This document shows positions 10,060 through 23,659 of a stretch of DNA of 64,000 bases, one piece after another. Position 1 is the stretch's first letter; each line of letters starts with the position of its first letter. This stretch comes from Rhynchosporium graminicola (taxonomy: Eukaryota > Ascomycota > Leotiomycetes > Helotiales > Ploettnerulaceae). Location: assembly GCA_900074885.1 (NCBI GenBank), contig FJUW01000024.1, positions 248,001 to 312,000 of the forward strand, in the 5' to 3' direction. Under the pieces are notes generated by a model. The model did no database searches and had not been told where the DNA came from. It saw only the letters and a list, made by a program, of their open reading frames with translations. A program made the position numbers and the translations under genes.

Positions 10060-12340
10060 AGAATCAGTAACTATAACTAAAGGTAGTACTATAATCTCTA
10101 TAATCTGTTCGATAGTAGTCTTAATAGCACTAGCTATATTAAAACCTTCTGATATAGCGTATAGTTCAGAGGCTAGTATAGATCTAGTAACTCTCTTATA
10201 GTAGACTAAAGACTAGTAAATAACGTTTACCTTATTATACTTATCTATAAGTATATAGATATAGCTAATTTAAGAATAGAAGTCTTTCAAATTAGCAAAT
10301 GAACTATCAGTAAATACGACGAGTTTCAGAGACTTCTTATCTAATTTAACGTATTAGAGACCTTTACTATAGTTAAGCTTTTACTATAAGATTCTCTTAT
10401 TTAAGAGTTTAAAGTCTTTCTCTATCGGATTTATAGTTTATATAGTAAAAGAGACGTTAAACGATACTTCCGGCTAAGAAATAGTTACTAGGTATAAACC
10501 TCTAGCTCTCTAGGCGGCAAATTGCTCGATTTAGGTAAGACCTTATTATATACCTCTACGGGAGTAAGTAAGATTAACTAGTTCTTTCTCAATCAGTTTT
10601 AGCGTCTTATCGTACGATTATTAAGATAGTCGAATAGAGCTATCAGTTTCTAAGGTAATATAACTTCTATTAAAGTCAATTAGGTGTAAAGTAGTTAATT
10701 GCTCTCTCTCGTTCGACTTAAATCTAGCCTTCTATAGCTCTCTTTCTTCTGCGTTTATAAAAGTCTTATTACCGACGAAGAAGGTATCGTTAATCTGAAG
10801 ACTAAGAGCTCCTATACTAGCTTTATCACCTGAAATAGATAGTAAGCACGTATTAAACATTAATAGTACTATATAGAGTTTCTTAACCTTATGTCTATAG
10901 TATATACCGAACTAATAGTTCGCTGACTCTAGTATACCGTATATAGGCCTAACGCACCGCAAAAACTAATATAGCTAAGTCAAAATCTCCTTTAGAGAGC
11001 GTATAAAGAAATCACGTATTAGGTATAACGTAGACTAAGTATAAGCTTATATAATATCATAGCTATATACCTTAAACTCAAGGTATATAACTACGTACAC
11101 TAGTAGTAGTCGTTAGCTAACTCGTTGAATAGTTAGTAACGTAGTAAGTACTTAGTTCTTTCTAGAGTCGTTATATACTTATATAACTAGTCTAGACTTC
11201 TCGTAGGCTTTCTATATACCTTCAAATTTAGTCTAGTCGATGAATTTAGCGTTAAAAACCCTAGCTCTAGCTAGTAATTCGTCTTTATAGACTAATTCAA
11301 AGATCCTTATAGCGATTAGACTGTTAATCTCCTTATATCTTAACGTAGCGTATTAAGGTTCTACTACTAGGAAACTAATGAATAATTTATCTATATAATT
11401 CAAGAAAACTTTAACGTTATCGTCTCTGAATCGAATTAGCTTTCGTCGTTCTCGATAAGGTTACTTCTTTAGTACTAGTATAGGTCGATTTGACTTAGTA
11501 ATACTAAGTAATAGTAAGAGTATAACCTTAAGTAAAATACTCTCTAGTTCGTCGGAATCGATTTCTTCTTCGTACTATAGTTTAATCGATATAGAGCGAA
11601 AGGTCGTTAGTCCACTATCGATTTCTATTATATAGTTCTCTCTATCTATAGAAATAAGAGGCTAAGGTCTATCCCAGAAGCCTTTCTCTCTCTAAACTAG
11701 TACTAGAGAGTTCAATAGAAGGTCTCTTACTACTATAGAACTAGGTCTATTCCGAGTATTCAGGGCGTTATTAACTTACTGATAACTCTATAGCTTGCGA
11801 ATCTCTTCTATAGCCTTATGAAGTATAATAGCTCGTTAGGAGACTAATAGTAAAGGGGCGTCTATCTCTACTATTCTAGGGTAAGCTCTAAATACTAGTA
11901 AAACAGGTAAAATTCCACTAGGTCCAGAAATATAGTTAATTACATAGAATACTATCTATAATATTATATCTTAACTAAGGTATAGTAATTCCTTCCGAAT
12001 TATCGTATAAGCTCTCTTCAGAGAGCTATAGTATCTCTCTACCTTACTAATAGAGTAGTAAGCCTCTATAGGTATAACTTTAACTATAGAACTCTCTGTC
12101 TTAGTACTCTATACGAATTCTTTCGACTTAAATTACGTACCTGTGTCTATAATAATAAAATCAGGTAGCCTAAGGTAAGTATCTATCTATATCTACTTAA
12201 ATTAGTTCTATATATACTCTATAGATATATTAGTGAGAAAACCTCCGTTCTAGAAGGTAGTACCTTAATCGACTATATATAAGACTTATCGACTGTCTAG
12301 TTATATAATATCAATCACGACTTCGTAATTGAAGTATATA
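10060..12340 (-). pseudogene. Copia-1 pol relic (integrase, reverse transcriptase, RNase H)
   Basis: Read on the minus strand. Integrase (about 12200-11760) shows a segment like GKVERYHG, now ISKVERYYSSLKRAY, and SGPSGILPVLLVF. The C-terminal part of RT (about 10950-10680) has a YGILESANY-like segment and LQINDTFFVGN, corresponding to the QTDDTL motif of fungal Copia RTs with one Asp changed to Asn. RNase H (about 10330-10060) shows VFTDSSFANLKDFYS and KRVTRSILASELYAIS. Internal stops occur every few tens of codons. Confidence 0.85.
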
Positions 12341-14120
12341 TTATCAGTATCGTAGAGCTTAAACTTGAATCTGCTTAGTAATCTTCCGTATAGCTAGCAG
12401 TACTTATAGAGCTTAGTAAGCTCCTTTAGTACCGCTAAGTTATGCTCGTGACCGGCTTATTATAGTAAATCTTCTAGCTTTCTTACTAAGGGGTATCCGA
12501 ATCGGTAGTAAAGTCGACGTAAATCTATCTCTATAAGTACTTTTATATTCGACTAGAAACACTTCGTAATATATATCTTAAGTAACTCCTTCCAGAGTAA
12601 GAAAAAGTGGCCGAATCTGCATATAACTAGTATATCTCCTTATAGTATAACGAGTCCGTTGCGAAGATTATCTAATATAACTCTGAGCTTATTTATATCA
12701 TCTAAACAGAGTAGAAACAGGGTATCTATAGCTATAACCTCAAATTAGATCTTTCTAATTAGAGAAAGTATAATTATTATACTAACGGAAGTAGCTCTAC
12801 TAATACCGAATTTAACGTTTATTCTACGGGAAGGCAAGAGTTCAGCCTTATATAGAGCCTTATAGGCTTCATATTGACCTTTGCCTACTATAGATACTTT
12901 TACTGCTCTAGTATCGATTATAATTCTATGGAAAACTAACGAATTATATCAGGGGCTACTTATTATCGTATCTGCGATCCGGTCCTCTTCCGTAGCTTCT
13001 TCAGTAGTATCTATTAGGTATTTAAAAGCCGTATTTACTAGGGTTTCTATTATTAGCTATACAGCTTCTACTAAGACAGGTCCCATGGAAGTTATAAATA
13101 GGGCTTCCGGCTTTTTATCATCGGAATCGTAGTCTATATCGCTCCCGGCTTCGTATAAGGTAAAGGCAATAGCTATATACTCGTCTTCTGTACCTTCGTA
13201 CTCTATGACATATTATCTATATGCTTTCTTAAAGACTCTTCTAAAGTTACTTTTAAACTTAGAAGAGTTCTTCGCCTTGAACTTCTCCTTAGCCTTCTCT
13301 CTTTCTTCTACTATATAGTCGAAGGACATATAATCTATAGTATTATATACTTAGTACTTCTTAGCGTTACCTTCCTTATCTAGCGTATTTATCTTCTTCT
13401 CTCCTTATATTCTGAATCGCCCTTTACTATCTCTCTTCTCTCTATATACTTATCCTTTATCGGAATCGCTTCGGAATTTTCGATTAGTATAGAAAGTAGT
13501 ACTAGTTATAAGGTATATATGCTCGTAGTTAATAATAGAGGTTCTGATAGAAGTAATCGTCTTTTCAGTAGAAGTTATAAGTTAAGCTAAAGTAATTTAG
13601 TAGGCTTCCGAGCTTTAGTAAGTAGTAATAATCTTATTTATAACGAACTTCTTATAGCGTAATTCAAAGGGTATACTATAATATAGCTCTCTAATCTACG
13701 TAGAAAGTATATTAAAGTACTCCGAAGTCGTCTTTCTAGGGTTCTTTTCCTTTATCGATTCAAGAGTAAGAAGATTCCATATAGTTAGAGAAGATCTGCT
13801 AAACTCCTCGCTCTTAAACTACTCTATTATATTCTTTAGTATAATATCGAATCTGATAATCAGAGAGGTTCTAAGGATACTATTCAGATCGTAATAGTAG
13901 TATTAGAGAGTAGCGCCTTTTAGTATTAATAGAAACGCCTTACTATACTCCTCCGATAGAATCTCAGCTCTTAAGCAGGCGTCATAGAATATTCTAACCT
14001 TACTACTAAAGCTATCTCCGTCTCCCTTGAATTTTATCTCTTCTAGAAATATACAGGAGAAGCTAGCGATCTCCTTTCTATACGACTTCTCCTTCTCCTT
14101 CTATACTATATTATAGTACT

Positions 14121-14240
14121 CTCCCTCTCCTCCTCTAGCTCCTTAGTAGCTATCTACTCCTCCTCCTCCTCCTCCTTCTCCTTAGTAGCCTTCTCCTCCT
14201 TAGTAGCTTCCTCCTCCTCTAGCTCCTCCTCCTCCACTCC
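14121..14240. repeat. CTC/TCC low-complexity tract inside Copia-1 gag region
   Basis: A run of CTCCTCCTCC-type triplets with interspersed TTAGTAGC. On the coding minus strand it would encode Gly/Glu/Arg-rich or Lys-rich repeats, depending on frame. It lies where gag is expected. Confidence 0.7.
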
Positions 14241-15449
14241 CTGTATTCTTCGGTATACGCTTTCTATAGTATCGCTACTCTTCTCTATTCTAGTCAGAGG
14301 AGGTCTCTTTATATTACTATACTTCTTCAGTAGAATCTCGGTCTTATTATAGAGGTTCGTAGTATTCTTTATTAAAGTCGAATTCGCTAATAGGAGGTAA
14401 GCCGAGTATAATACAGCATCTTTATCGTAGTCTATAGAACTCTCTCTTTGATCTCTTATACTCTAATTCGTCTTATTAAGTAGCTATATTATTTATTATC
14501 TTCTTCTCTCTCTTATCTCGCTATCACTACGCAGATATCTTCTCTAGTATAAGTAGGTTTAATACTATATACTATAGCTATATAGAGAGTATCTTCTCTC
14601 CTGCTATACTCTCTAGCTCTTTCAAGGTCCAACTACTACGTATAGTATTCCATGAAGTATATAGAAGCTTATATAGCTCCTGCGCAGGTTCATCGCCTTC
14701 TTCGATAAATACGCCTTTAGTATATAAGGTAAATATAAGGTTATTATTTAACGATTTCTTAATAGACTTAAAAGAGTCTACTATCTAACCTTCGTAGATC
14801 TCCTTAAATAAGGAGTATATAGGTCTATCTACGTAGTCGGAGCTCTTGATTTATCTAATAAGACCTTCTCCCTGTTTCCGTATAGTCTCCGGGTCTAGTA
14901 GGTCCTTGCCGGAGTTCGCCGGTATATTAAAAGCACTAACCTCGGGGGTATTATTATCTCTTACTATATTAAAGGTCTAATTCGTATAAGTGTTTTAGTG
15001 CTATTCAGAGGTTATTTAGAATAGTAGTTATAGAGTTATTCTTAAGTGTTATATAGCGCTAGTATAGCGCGTTTAAGTTTGACTTCGAGTTTTCGGCGTA
15101 ACTCAAAAGCGCGTTCTTTAAAGTCGGGTTGCGGTAGTAATCGAAGTACGTAGAAGGTAGGTACGTAGAAAGTAAGTACGAAGAAGGTAATAGTAGTATA
15201 GTAGTATAATATACTAGAAGTCGAATCCTTTGACCGTATCGCAGGTAGAATCCAGGCAAATTATCTTAGTAATTCAAGTCAAATAGCAAAGAGGAGACCG
15301 TGTCTTCTCTAGTACTTGAGCTATTACTATAGTAGATATCTTTACTCTTTAAGATTTACTAGCGCGCTCTTTTCAGTAGTCGGAATTCTTAGAATCTAAG
15401 AATTTAACTGCTTTTAAAGAGTGAAATGATCTATGCGTCTATTGATTAA

Positions 15450-15642
15450 TATTAGTATCACTCTGTCGTAGTACGTATAATCAAGTAGTCTGCGTGAGCC
15501 AAAGTATAGTGATAATAGTAGTAGTATTATCTGTTATATCGTAGCTATCTTTCCTAGGTAGTCGAGACTCCGTAAGGGAGATATATCTGGCCGGCTAAAC
15601 CTCGGCGCAGATACTCGACTAACACGTGACTATGGACTAACA
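15450..15642 (-). repeat. Copia-1 LTR (5' LTR in element orientation)
   Basis: 193 bp, ending in ACTAACA just before the CTTAG target duplication at 15643-15647. It is the partner of 9413-9604. Confidence 0.88.
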
Positions 15643-15960
15643 CTTAGTGTGCTTCTCGAGGTACATCATCGTCGCAGCCTCAATAGAGGTTTTCTCAACA
15701 GGAAATTGGGCGTAACATGGAATAGGTCGTCGAACCAAGACTTCAGAGTCAAACCCTTCGACTTTGAGTCTGTAAATGATATTATAGCCTCCGATACTCA
15801 TGGGGCCAAACCATTTGGCGGTACTTCCAAACTTCGCTGTCCCAAGGTCCTCAACAGCGTGTATTGTAGATCGTTAGCGAAGCTTTGACCGCACTATCTC
15901 CCATTCTTCGTCATTCTTATCCCACACGAGGTAATCGAAGTCATCGGGGCCTTCAATCAT
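15643..15960 (-). pseudogene. APH-like phosphotransferase, N-terminal part (split gene)
   Basis: ATG is at 15960-15958 on the minus strand. The frame begins MIEGPDDFDYLVWD and is interrupted by TAA at codon 29 (15876-15874), as expected from CAA by a C-to-T change. It continues with the nucleotide-binding part: STAKWFGPMSIGGYNIIYRL, then EVLVRRPIP and EKTSIEAATMMYLEKHTK. The last residues abut the target site and continue in phase into IPVAWTFFYGEDP at 9407. The gene was therefore collinear before Copia-1 arrived. The nonsense codon may be older or younger than the insertion. Confidence 0.85.
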
Positions 15961-16276
15961 TATGTCGACTGAGAGACATTGAAAATGACAGTGGATTGGG
16001 ATAGAATGTGATCTTCGCTCGATGAATTGCGATGAAGCGAGTTTGAGAGAGAATAATTCTATCGAATGATCGAATTGACGGATCGGAGGCAGATGATAAC
16101 TGATGAGATGTGCTTGGATAAAGGCATGAGCTATTTCAACATATATTTCTATTAATAGAAAAGCCTTATATTATAGTTTTATAGTAAATCTATTAATTAC
16201 CTTTCTATTAATATATCCTATAAGATATTAAGAATGGTAATATAGTATATGATTAAGACCTACGAGGCCTTGTAGA
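15961..16276. other. Upstream region of the APH-like gene, grading into AT-rich DNA
   Basis: 15961-16140 has normal composition and would be the promoter side of the minus-strand phosphotransferase gene. From about 16141 the sequence becomes AT-rich, marking the left edge of the large RIP island. No gene is seen. Confidence 0.55.
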
Positions 16277-16342
16277 CGTGGGAGGCGTGGAAGGCGTGGG
16301 AGGCGAAGAGGGCGCGGAAGACGTAAGGGGACGCGGGAGGCA
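16277..16342 (+). repeat. G-rich imperfect 9-bp minisatellite
   Basis: Tandem words related to GTGGGAGGC/GTGGAAGGC/GCGGAAGAC are repeated about seven times in 66 bp. The tract is G-rich on the plus strand in otherwise AT-rich surroundings, with clusters of GGG/GG that could in principle form a quadruplex. Confidence 0.75.
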
Positions 16343-17040
16343 TGTGTGATATCACTGGATTTCCACCTAGCTAGTAGCGCACAGACCTCTCTCTTCCATA
16401 GATTACTCTTAAGGTTTCCAAACCTTCTCTATAATATAACTACGCTTTTCTAGAGCTTCTGTTCGCATACCTTTTCTGGTGACTACCGCAGGGAGAGTGT
16501 AATAATCGCTTAGTACGCTGAGGTAAATAGGCACAATGGAATAGTAGAATAGTCGCTAGAGGTTCGCTAGTAATAATCTGGTTAATATAGAAATTAATTA
16601 CTAAGGAGAGAAGGTTCTTCCTTCCTCTCTAATTCTGAAATACAGGAGTAGGAGGCACTAAGCGTATAGACCTATTATAATATCTCTCCTCTTAAATACT
16701 TCTATCTTAGAAGTAAAGATATTAAAATGCCTTAGCTAGCGATACTTCAGCGAGGCGCTAGTAAGGCATTCCTTTCAGGATTCAACTTTATTCTGATTCT
16801 TCTTTATTATTAGTAAGGCTAGAATACGGGGTATAGCGCTAGGTAACTCCTCTATATAACTCTTAACTTTCTCTCTTCTATTCCTCTTTAAATAACTAAC
16901 GATAATAATACTATATATAAGTTATAAACCTAATATACTAGATACTACTAACTTGACTTTTTAGCTCTTAAAAAGAACCTTCGTAAGCGCCCCGCTAGTA
17001 GTTCGCTAGATACTACTCCTCTTTCTAGTAATAATTTTAC
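16343..17040. other. RIP-affected sequence, no recognised gene
   Basis: Mixed composition changing to TA-rich. The beginning (to about 16470) still contains CA and TG dinucleotides, later parts very few. No coherent frame or terminal repeat was identified. Confidence 0.5.
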
Positions 17041-18019
17041 TCTTGTTAATAATAAGGGCAAAAATACGTTAGCTAGCGGATTATCGATTAAGCGCTAGCG
17101 AGCTAAAGATAATAATAAGGATACTGAAGGCGAGCCGAGCTAAGATAGTAGCCCTTCTGCCTATTATAATAAGACCTTTTATACTAGTCGAAAAAATACG
17201 CAGATAAAGTCGAAGGCTTATACTAAAGTAAACGAGAAGATACTATATCCGGAGACTTACTTACGATACGCCGGCGAGTATACTTTATTCCCTAATTTAA
17301 GATATACTTTAGCTCTTAACTCTATTACTAATAAGTCTATAGACTATATTAAGAAGAGTAAATCTTATGAGGATATAAGTATAAATTTCCTCTCTATAGC
17401 GAATACTTAGCTAATAGCTAGCGAGGTTCCAGCTATCTTAATAAGTATTCTTAGCTAACTATAAGATATAGCTTTAAAAGTAGTAATAAGCGAGAACTCC
17501 GAAGAAGTATTAAAGATTACTTAAGCACGCTTTAATATAGAGAAGAAGCGAGCTAATTATACTTTTAAAGTTAGTAATACTATAGCTATTAAATCTCCTT
17601 AGAAACTAGTTATCGATTCTAATACCGAGCTATCCTTTAGTATTACGTTAGCGATCGCTAAAGCATCTGAGTTTACGCTATACTCTATAGCTAAAGTTAC
17701 TACTATTATTAATATCATAAATACTACTCTTCTCGAGGAAATTCGTAGTCTCTATATAATATAAATTAAATCTCTCTAGCGAATTCCCTACTAATCTTTA
17801 GCGAAGGACTTCTATATTATTTATACTAGATTCTTTCTATAAGTAGCTTTACTAAGTATATAGCTAGAAGTTAGTAAGAAGGAAATCGTAGATAAGGTTA
17901 TAGATATTACTAATTTGGATATTAATAAATAGACTTTTCTTTAGCGATATTTCGGAGTTTATCTAGCGAGAGCTAGTTTTAATAGCGATCTAAATAAATA
18001 CTAAAGCCCTTTTTTCCCT
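17041..18019 (+). pseudogene. Unrecognised RIP-mutated coding relic, first part (interrupted by Gypsy-1)
   Basis: From about 17041 one plus-strand frame reads as protein-like sequence for over 300 codons, interrupted only by TAA/TAG where Gln would fit. Segments include YPETYLRYAGEYTLFPNLRY and SNTELSFSITLAIAKASEF. It runs into the TAGAA target site of Gypsy-1 and appears to continue in frame at 24780-24855. No reverse transcriptase, integrase or transposase motif was seen, and I do not recognise the family. It may be a gene of another, older mobile element. Confidence 0.4.
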
Positions 18020-18024
18020 TAGAA

Positions 18025-18520
18025 TGTCACGAACTAGTATAGTTCTTAGCACTAAAACCGTCCTGGCACTAGAATACTGATAGTACCACTTAGTGGTGAG
18101 TACTAGACGGGTTTTGGTACTAGAAAAGAGTTAGTAGTATTAGAGGAAAGGCACTAACACAGTTATAGTATAAACCAGCGAGTAGTACTATATATCTACC
18201 TATATTAAAGTAATAATAGTATTATAGCTATAGGTAATCTAGGATCACGTGATATGCTAGACTACTAGATAGGTCGCGAGAGCTTACGCGCTCTGTAAGA
18301 CGGTCTTATATAGCTAGTATAAGGGAACGAAGATTCTATATAAGACTAGCACTTCTGCTATTAGATAGGAGCTTCGTGCTCAAATTCATATAGTAATTAA
18401 TACCTGCTTATAACGTCTTAATTCTAATTAAGAACCGAACTTCTTATTTACTTTACTTTATAGCTAATATTAACTAATAAGCTTATATACCGCGTACTAG
18501 TTAGAACTAGGAATATTATA
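18025..18520 (+). repeat. Gypsy-1 5' LTR
   Basis: 496 bp, the same length as the 3' copy. It differs from it mainly by C/T and G/A changes, with fewer mutations near its start. Confidence 0.92.
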
Positions 18521-18559
18521 CTTTAAGTACTTTACTTAAAGTATTATTAGTAAGAACGA

Positions 18560-21500
18560 AATAGCTACTAAAGAAGGATCCGTCGTAAGAGAAAGCTCCT
18601 AGACTAATAGGCCGGATAAAGTTAATAAGATCGATAAGAGTATACCGCTTCGTATAAACCTACCTAATACTTATTATAGGAACTATAATAAACTAGGATA
18701 GTTTATCCTCTAGTACTAGATATACCTCGCTTTTAATAGGGATAAGTTCGAAGCAGACTCTTTTAAAGTCCTATAGATCGCCTCGTTCCTTTACGATACT
18801 ATAGCTTACTAGATTAAGCCGGCTCTAAGTAACTACTTAGTTAATCGATACTTATCTAAGGCTTATTCTACTACTATAACTAAAAAAAGCCGAGTTATCT
18901 TTCGAACTCCTATAGGCTTTACTAATACTATTAAAGGAGTCTTCGGAGACCCTAATAAGAAGGAATAAGACGAGAAGTACTTACTCGGAATTCGATAATA
19001 AGGATCTATCTATAAATATACTATTAAGTTCTACTGATATTCTATATAATTAGACTAGACAGATAGTAGATTAAGAGCTTAATACTATCGAGGCCTTAAG
19101 GACTATATTAAGAATAAGCTCTCTAGGGCTAGTAAACTAAGTACTTTAGAGGACTTAATCAGATTATCTACTACTATCGATAAACGAATCTAAGAATAAG
19201 CGAAGGAAAAAGGAGGATACTTTATACTTACTTACCTTTAGAAACCTTAATTTCTATAATAATATAGTAAATATTAAGGAAATTTCTAACTTTACTTAAA
19301 TAATAAATATAACTATTATAATCTAATAGAAATAGATAGAGTAGAAAGAGGATCTAAGAGCTAATCTGAGAAAGATAAACGTTAAGAGAAGGGCTTATAC
19401 TATACGTATAGTAAGCTAGGATACCTCGCTTATAATTATTCTTAGAAGAAGAAGTAGAAAGGAAAACTTTAGAATAAACTTAAGAGAGAATTCGGACTAG
19501 CTAAAAGAAAGCTAGATTACTAAGAAGCTTTTAGCGTAGAATAGAGTTCATAGGACTTTATAACCTATAAATCTAGTAAAGGATTCGAAGAGAACTTAGT
19601 TAAACTTCTAAACGAAGACTAAGAAAGCTAGAGTATTATAAATAAAAGAAACTATTTATATAATAACTTTCTATATAATAATGAAAACTGGACTCTTCGA
19701 AATCACAATAATAGAAGAAGAATATAGGTTTATAATAGAACTAAGTCCGATTTTATAGAATATTACTAAACTTATAATATACTTAACTCGGGTATAAACT
19801 ATATTATTACTTACTGCGATACTATTACTATTATATTCTAAGTTAATACTAGGGATATCGAGGAACGACTAGATTATTATATAGCTAACCTCGAAGGAGA
19901 ACTAGAACTAAAAGAATTCGAATAATTAGATCAGTTCCTTTAAATTAAAGATACTTAAGCTATTACTAAGGAAATAGAAAGGGAATATTATTAGCAGAGA
20001 AGATAATACCTATTAGAACTAGCTACTTATTAAAGAATAGTACTAGATCTGATTCAAGGGCAAGTTAATCTCTATTACTATATACCTTATACTCTAATTA
20101 CTTACGAACTTAGCTTTAGGACCTAGTTAGACGAAACAATAGGGAGAATTATTAAAGAAGTACGTAATTACTCTATAATAAAACTATTATACCTAGAGCT
20201 TATTACTACTAGAGAGTTCGATCAGTTGATCTTATTAGTTATAATAGATAATATTAAGATAAAAGCACTTATCGATTTAGGAGCTATAAGACACTTTATA
20301 AACCTAGCCTTTATCGAGAAATAGAATATTCCTATTATTATTAACCCGAAACTATATTACTTTACCTTATTAGATAGAAAAGGCGCTAGATTAGATAGAT
20401 AAGTCCGCAGAAAGATAAGAGGAATAAAGATAGTTATTAATAGATACGAAGAAACGCTTTACTTTGATATCGTACTTACTAGACGATATAATATTATATT
20501 AGGAACGTTATAGCTATATAACTATAATCCTAATATAGACTAAGTAACTAAGAGAGTTATATTTAGTAACTATAAATATAAGCGTAGTTAACTAGCTAGT
20601 AAACGAGAGGCTAGCGCTGCCTCCTTAATAATAACGCTAATAGACTCTAGCTAGTTAAGTCGAGTTCCTAGTTAGATAGAACCTAGGAATTATCTTAGCT
20701 AGATAGATAATATTCGGGAATAGTTACTTAAACTATATAAGAAGTTCTCGAAATTATTTAAGGATTCATAGGATATAAGAGCTCTACCTAAATATAAACC
20801 CTAAGATTATAAGATAAACTTTAAAGATAGATTTATACTTATTATAAAGAAACTTCGCTACTATAACTATAATACTATAAGGACGCTTAAAGAGTATTAG
20901 AAGTTAGGTATAAAGAAAGGATAGATTCGGAAATCTAAGTTACTATACGCTATTAATATACTAGTAGTTAAGAAAGCAGGAGATCCTAAGGGAAAACTAT
21001 ATAGAGACTATTAGATAATTAATAATAGAACTATAAGAGATATATATCCTTTACTAAACGCGTAGTACCTGCGGGATAAGCTAACTAGAGTAAAGATATA
21101 TACTAAGTTAGACTAATATAATACGTTTAATTTAATCCGAATTAAAGAGGGATATAAGTAGAAGACTACTTTCGTATTACCCTTAGGGCTATAGGAATAT
21201 ATAGTAATACTATTCGGCTTAACTAATACTCTAGCTATATATTAAAGATAGAATAATAATATTCTTAAGGACTTTATTAGGAAATTCGCTATATTTTACC
21301 TAGATAATATCCTAGTATACTCAGAGACTATCGAGGCATACTAAGGCTATATTACCTAAGTTATAGAAGTATTATATAAAGTAGATTCTAGACTAAAGAT
21401 ATCGAAATATAAATTCTTAGTTAAGTAAGTTACCTTTTTAAAGTATATTATTCGCCCTAGAGAGATAAGTATTAACCCGGAGAAAATTAAAGCTATAAAG

Positions 21501-23650
21501 GAATAGGAATCTCTAAAGAACGTTAAGAATATATAGTTATAGTTAAGTTTCGCTAACTTCTACTAATAATTTATTAGAAATTATTCTAAGATTACCGAAC
21601 TACTTATAAGCTTAATAAGAAAGGGTATTCCTTTCACTTAGACTAGCTAGTATAAGGAAGCTTTTCAGAGAATTAAGAAAGAATTTATAAAAGAACTAAT
21701 CTTATATAGTTTCGACGAAGAAAAGGAAAGTATAATAGAAATAGACGCCTCTAATACTTATACTAGCGTAGTATACTTATAGCGAGATAACGAAAGATAA
21801 CTACACCTAGTCGCTTACTTTTTAGAGAAAATATCTCTAGCTAAATAGAATTATAATATCTATAAGAAAGAACTTATAGCGATTATTAGAGTATTTAAAT
21901 ACTAGAAAATATACTTATAAGGAGCTAAGTTCCTAGTTATTATTTATACTAACTATATAAATCTTCGAACTTTTATAACTACTAAGGTCTTAGATAATTA
22001 TCGATTAGCCTGATAGTTAGAGGAACTCGCTTTTTTTAATCTAGTTATTAAGTATATATAAGGAAAGGATAATATATAAGCAGATACTCTAAGTAGATTA
22101 CTAGGTTATAAGGACGATAAGGTCTATAATAAGACCGCTTTACTCAGATAACTAAATAATAGAGATATAGTTACTAATATTCGAGAAGCTATTATAATTA
22201 AGTAAGAAATTAAGAGACTTTAGTATAATACCTTAAAGAAAGCTTAGAAGAAAGATAGAATATCCCTAGATAAGACTAAGGAACTTATTATAAGGAATAT
22301 AATTAAGAATAATATTATACGAGTTAATAGGAAAATTTAGCTTCCGCTAAGCTTAATAGAAGTATATATTAAAGAATAACACGAGCTTCCTACGTATAGA
22401 TACTAAAGGATACGAAGAACATATCTAAGGATTTTAAGAAACTACTAGTCGGAAGGACTCTATCGAGTAGTTAAAGAAGTACTAGCTAATTATAATACTT
22501 ATATTAAGAATAAGTCTTCCTAATATATATCTTATAAGTAGATAATTATAATACTAATACTACTAATATCTTAGAAATTAATATTATAAGACTTTATAGG
22601 GCTATTACTACTATCGAAGGACCCGGTCACAGGAGTTAGCTATAATATAATACTTATTATTATAAAGAGACTTACTAAGTATATAATCTTAATACTAGTC
22701 TTATCTACTCTTATAGCTGAATATCTAATATAAGTATACCTTAAGGAGGTAGTCTCTAAGTATAGAGTACCCGAAGAAATCGTATCGGATCGAGATAAGT
22801 TATTTATATTAAAGTTCTAGAATACTTTAATAGGGTTCTTAAGGACTAAATGAAAATTATTAATAGCTTTCTATCCTTAGACTAATAGAGGAAATAAAAG
22901 AATAAATTAAGTAGTTAAAGTATACTTACGCTACTATATTAATTATTAATAAAACAATTAGGTAGAACTACTACTATTAGTAGAATTCGTATATAATAGC
23001 TCGACTATAGAAATAATAAAAGTTATACTATTCTTCGCGAGTTATAATTACGAACCTATCGCTTATAGAGAACTTAACTTAATAGTTAAGGATAATAATA
23101 TAGCTCGTATCTAAGTTAGGAATATCTAGGACCTCTATAAGGAACTTATAGAAGAACTCCGGTTTATAACAGAGAAGAATACGTATTACTATAATAAAAA
23201 TCGTAGTTAGGAGCTAACGCTATAGGAAGGGGATAGAGTTTACTTTCTACGAAAAAATATTAATATATAGAGACTAAGTAATAAGCTAGACTATAAAAAA
23301 CTTAGACTATTTAAAATCAAACAAGTTAAAGGACCTTTGAATTATGAACTCTAGCTACTAGTTATAATAAAGAAGATATTCCTAATATTCTATATATCCT
23401 TATTAGAAAAAGTACTACCGGGAGTATTATTAGCCCTAAAGATATATACTAAACTAGTTAACTTACTTATAGAATATGATATAAAGGAACTACTAGACTA
23501 TTAGTATAAATAAGGAATTATTAGATACTTAGTAAAATAGAAGAACTACTTATATTCGGAAAACATATAGGAACCTAAGTTAAGCTTTTACTACTTAGTA
23601 TTACTAGCTAATTTCCATCGATAAAACCTAGATCTACTTAGAGTAGATTA
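18560..23650 (+). pseudogene. Gypsy-1 gag-pol relic
   Basis: A gag zinc knuckle is visible near 19396-19440 as YTYSKLGYLAYNY, where Cys and His codons have become Tyr. Protease near 20260-20300 reads KALIDLGAIRHFI in place of a DSGA-type site. RT has a VILFGLTNTLA segment near 21210-21240 and FYLDNILVYS near 21295-21320, where the second Asp of YLDD has become Asn. RNase H follows (about 21720-22080), then integrase (about 22370-23120). Stops are almost always TAG or TAA. Confidence 0.85.
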
Positions 23651-23659
23651 GTAAAGTTA

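Larger units (their letters stand above)
9413..15642 (-). mobile_element. Copia-1: Ty1/Copia LTR retrotransposon, RIP-mutated, inserted in the APH-family gene
   Basis: The element starts TGTTGGTATC and ends GACTAACA. It is flanked by CTTAG at 9408-9412 and 15643-15647, a 5-bp target-site duplication. LTRs are 9413-9604 and 15450-15642. Coding order on the minus strand, from right to left, is gag, integrase, reverse transcriptase and RNase H, the Copia order. All frames contain many TAA/TAG codons, mostly where Gln is expected, and Cys or Asp codons changed by G-to-A. The element is defective. It has a normal length (6.2 kb), so it decayed by point mutation, not deletion. Confidence 0.92.

Noticed and set aside
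14121..14240. CRISPR-like or satellite array
   Set aside because: The repeats are simple CTC/TCC triplets inside the gag region of Copia-1, without spacers.
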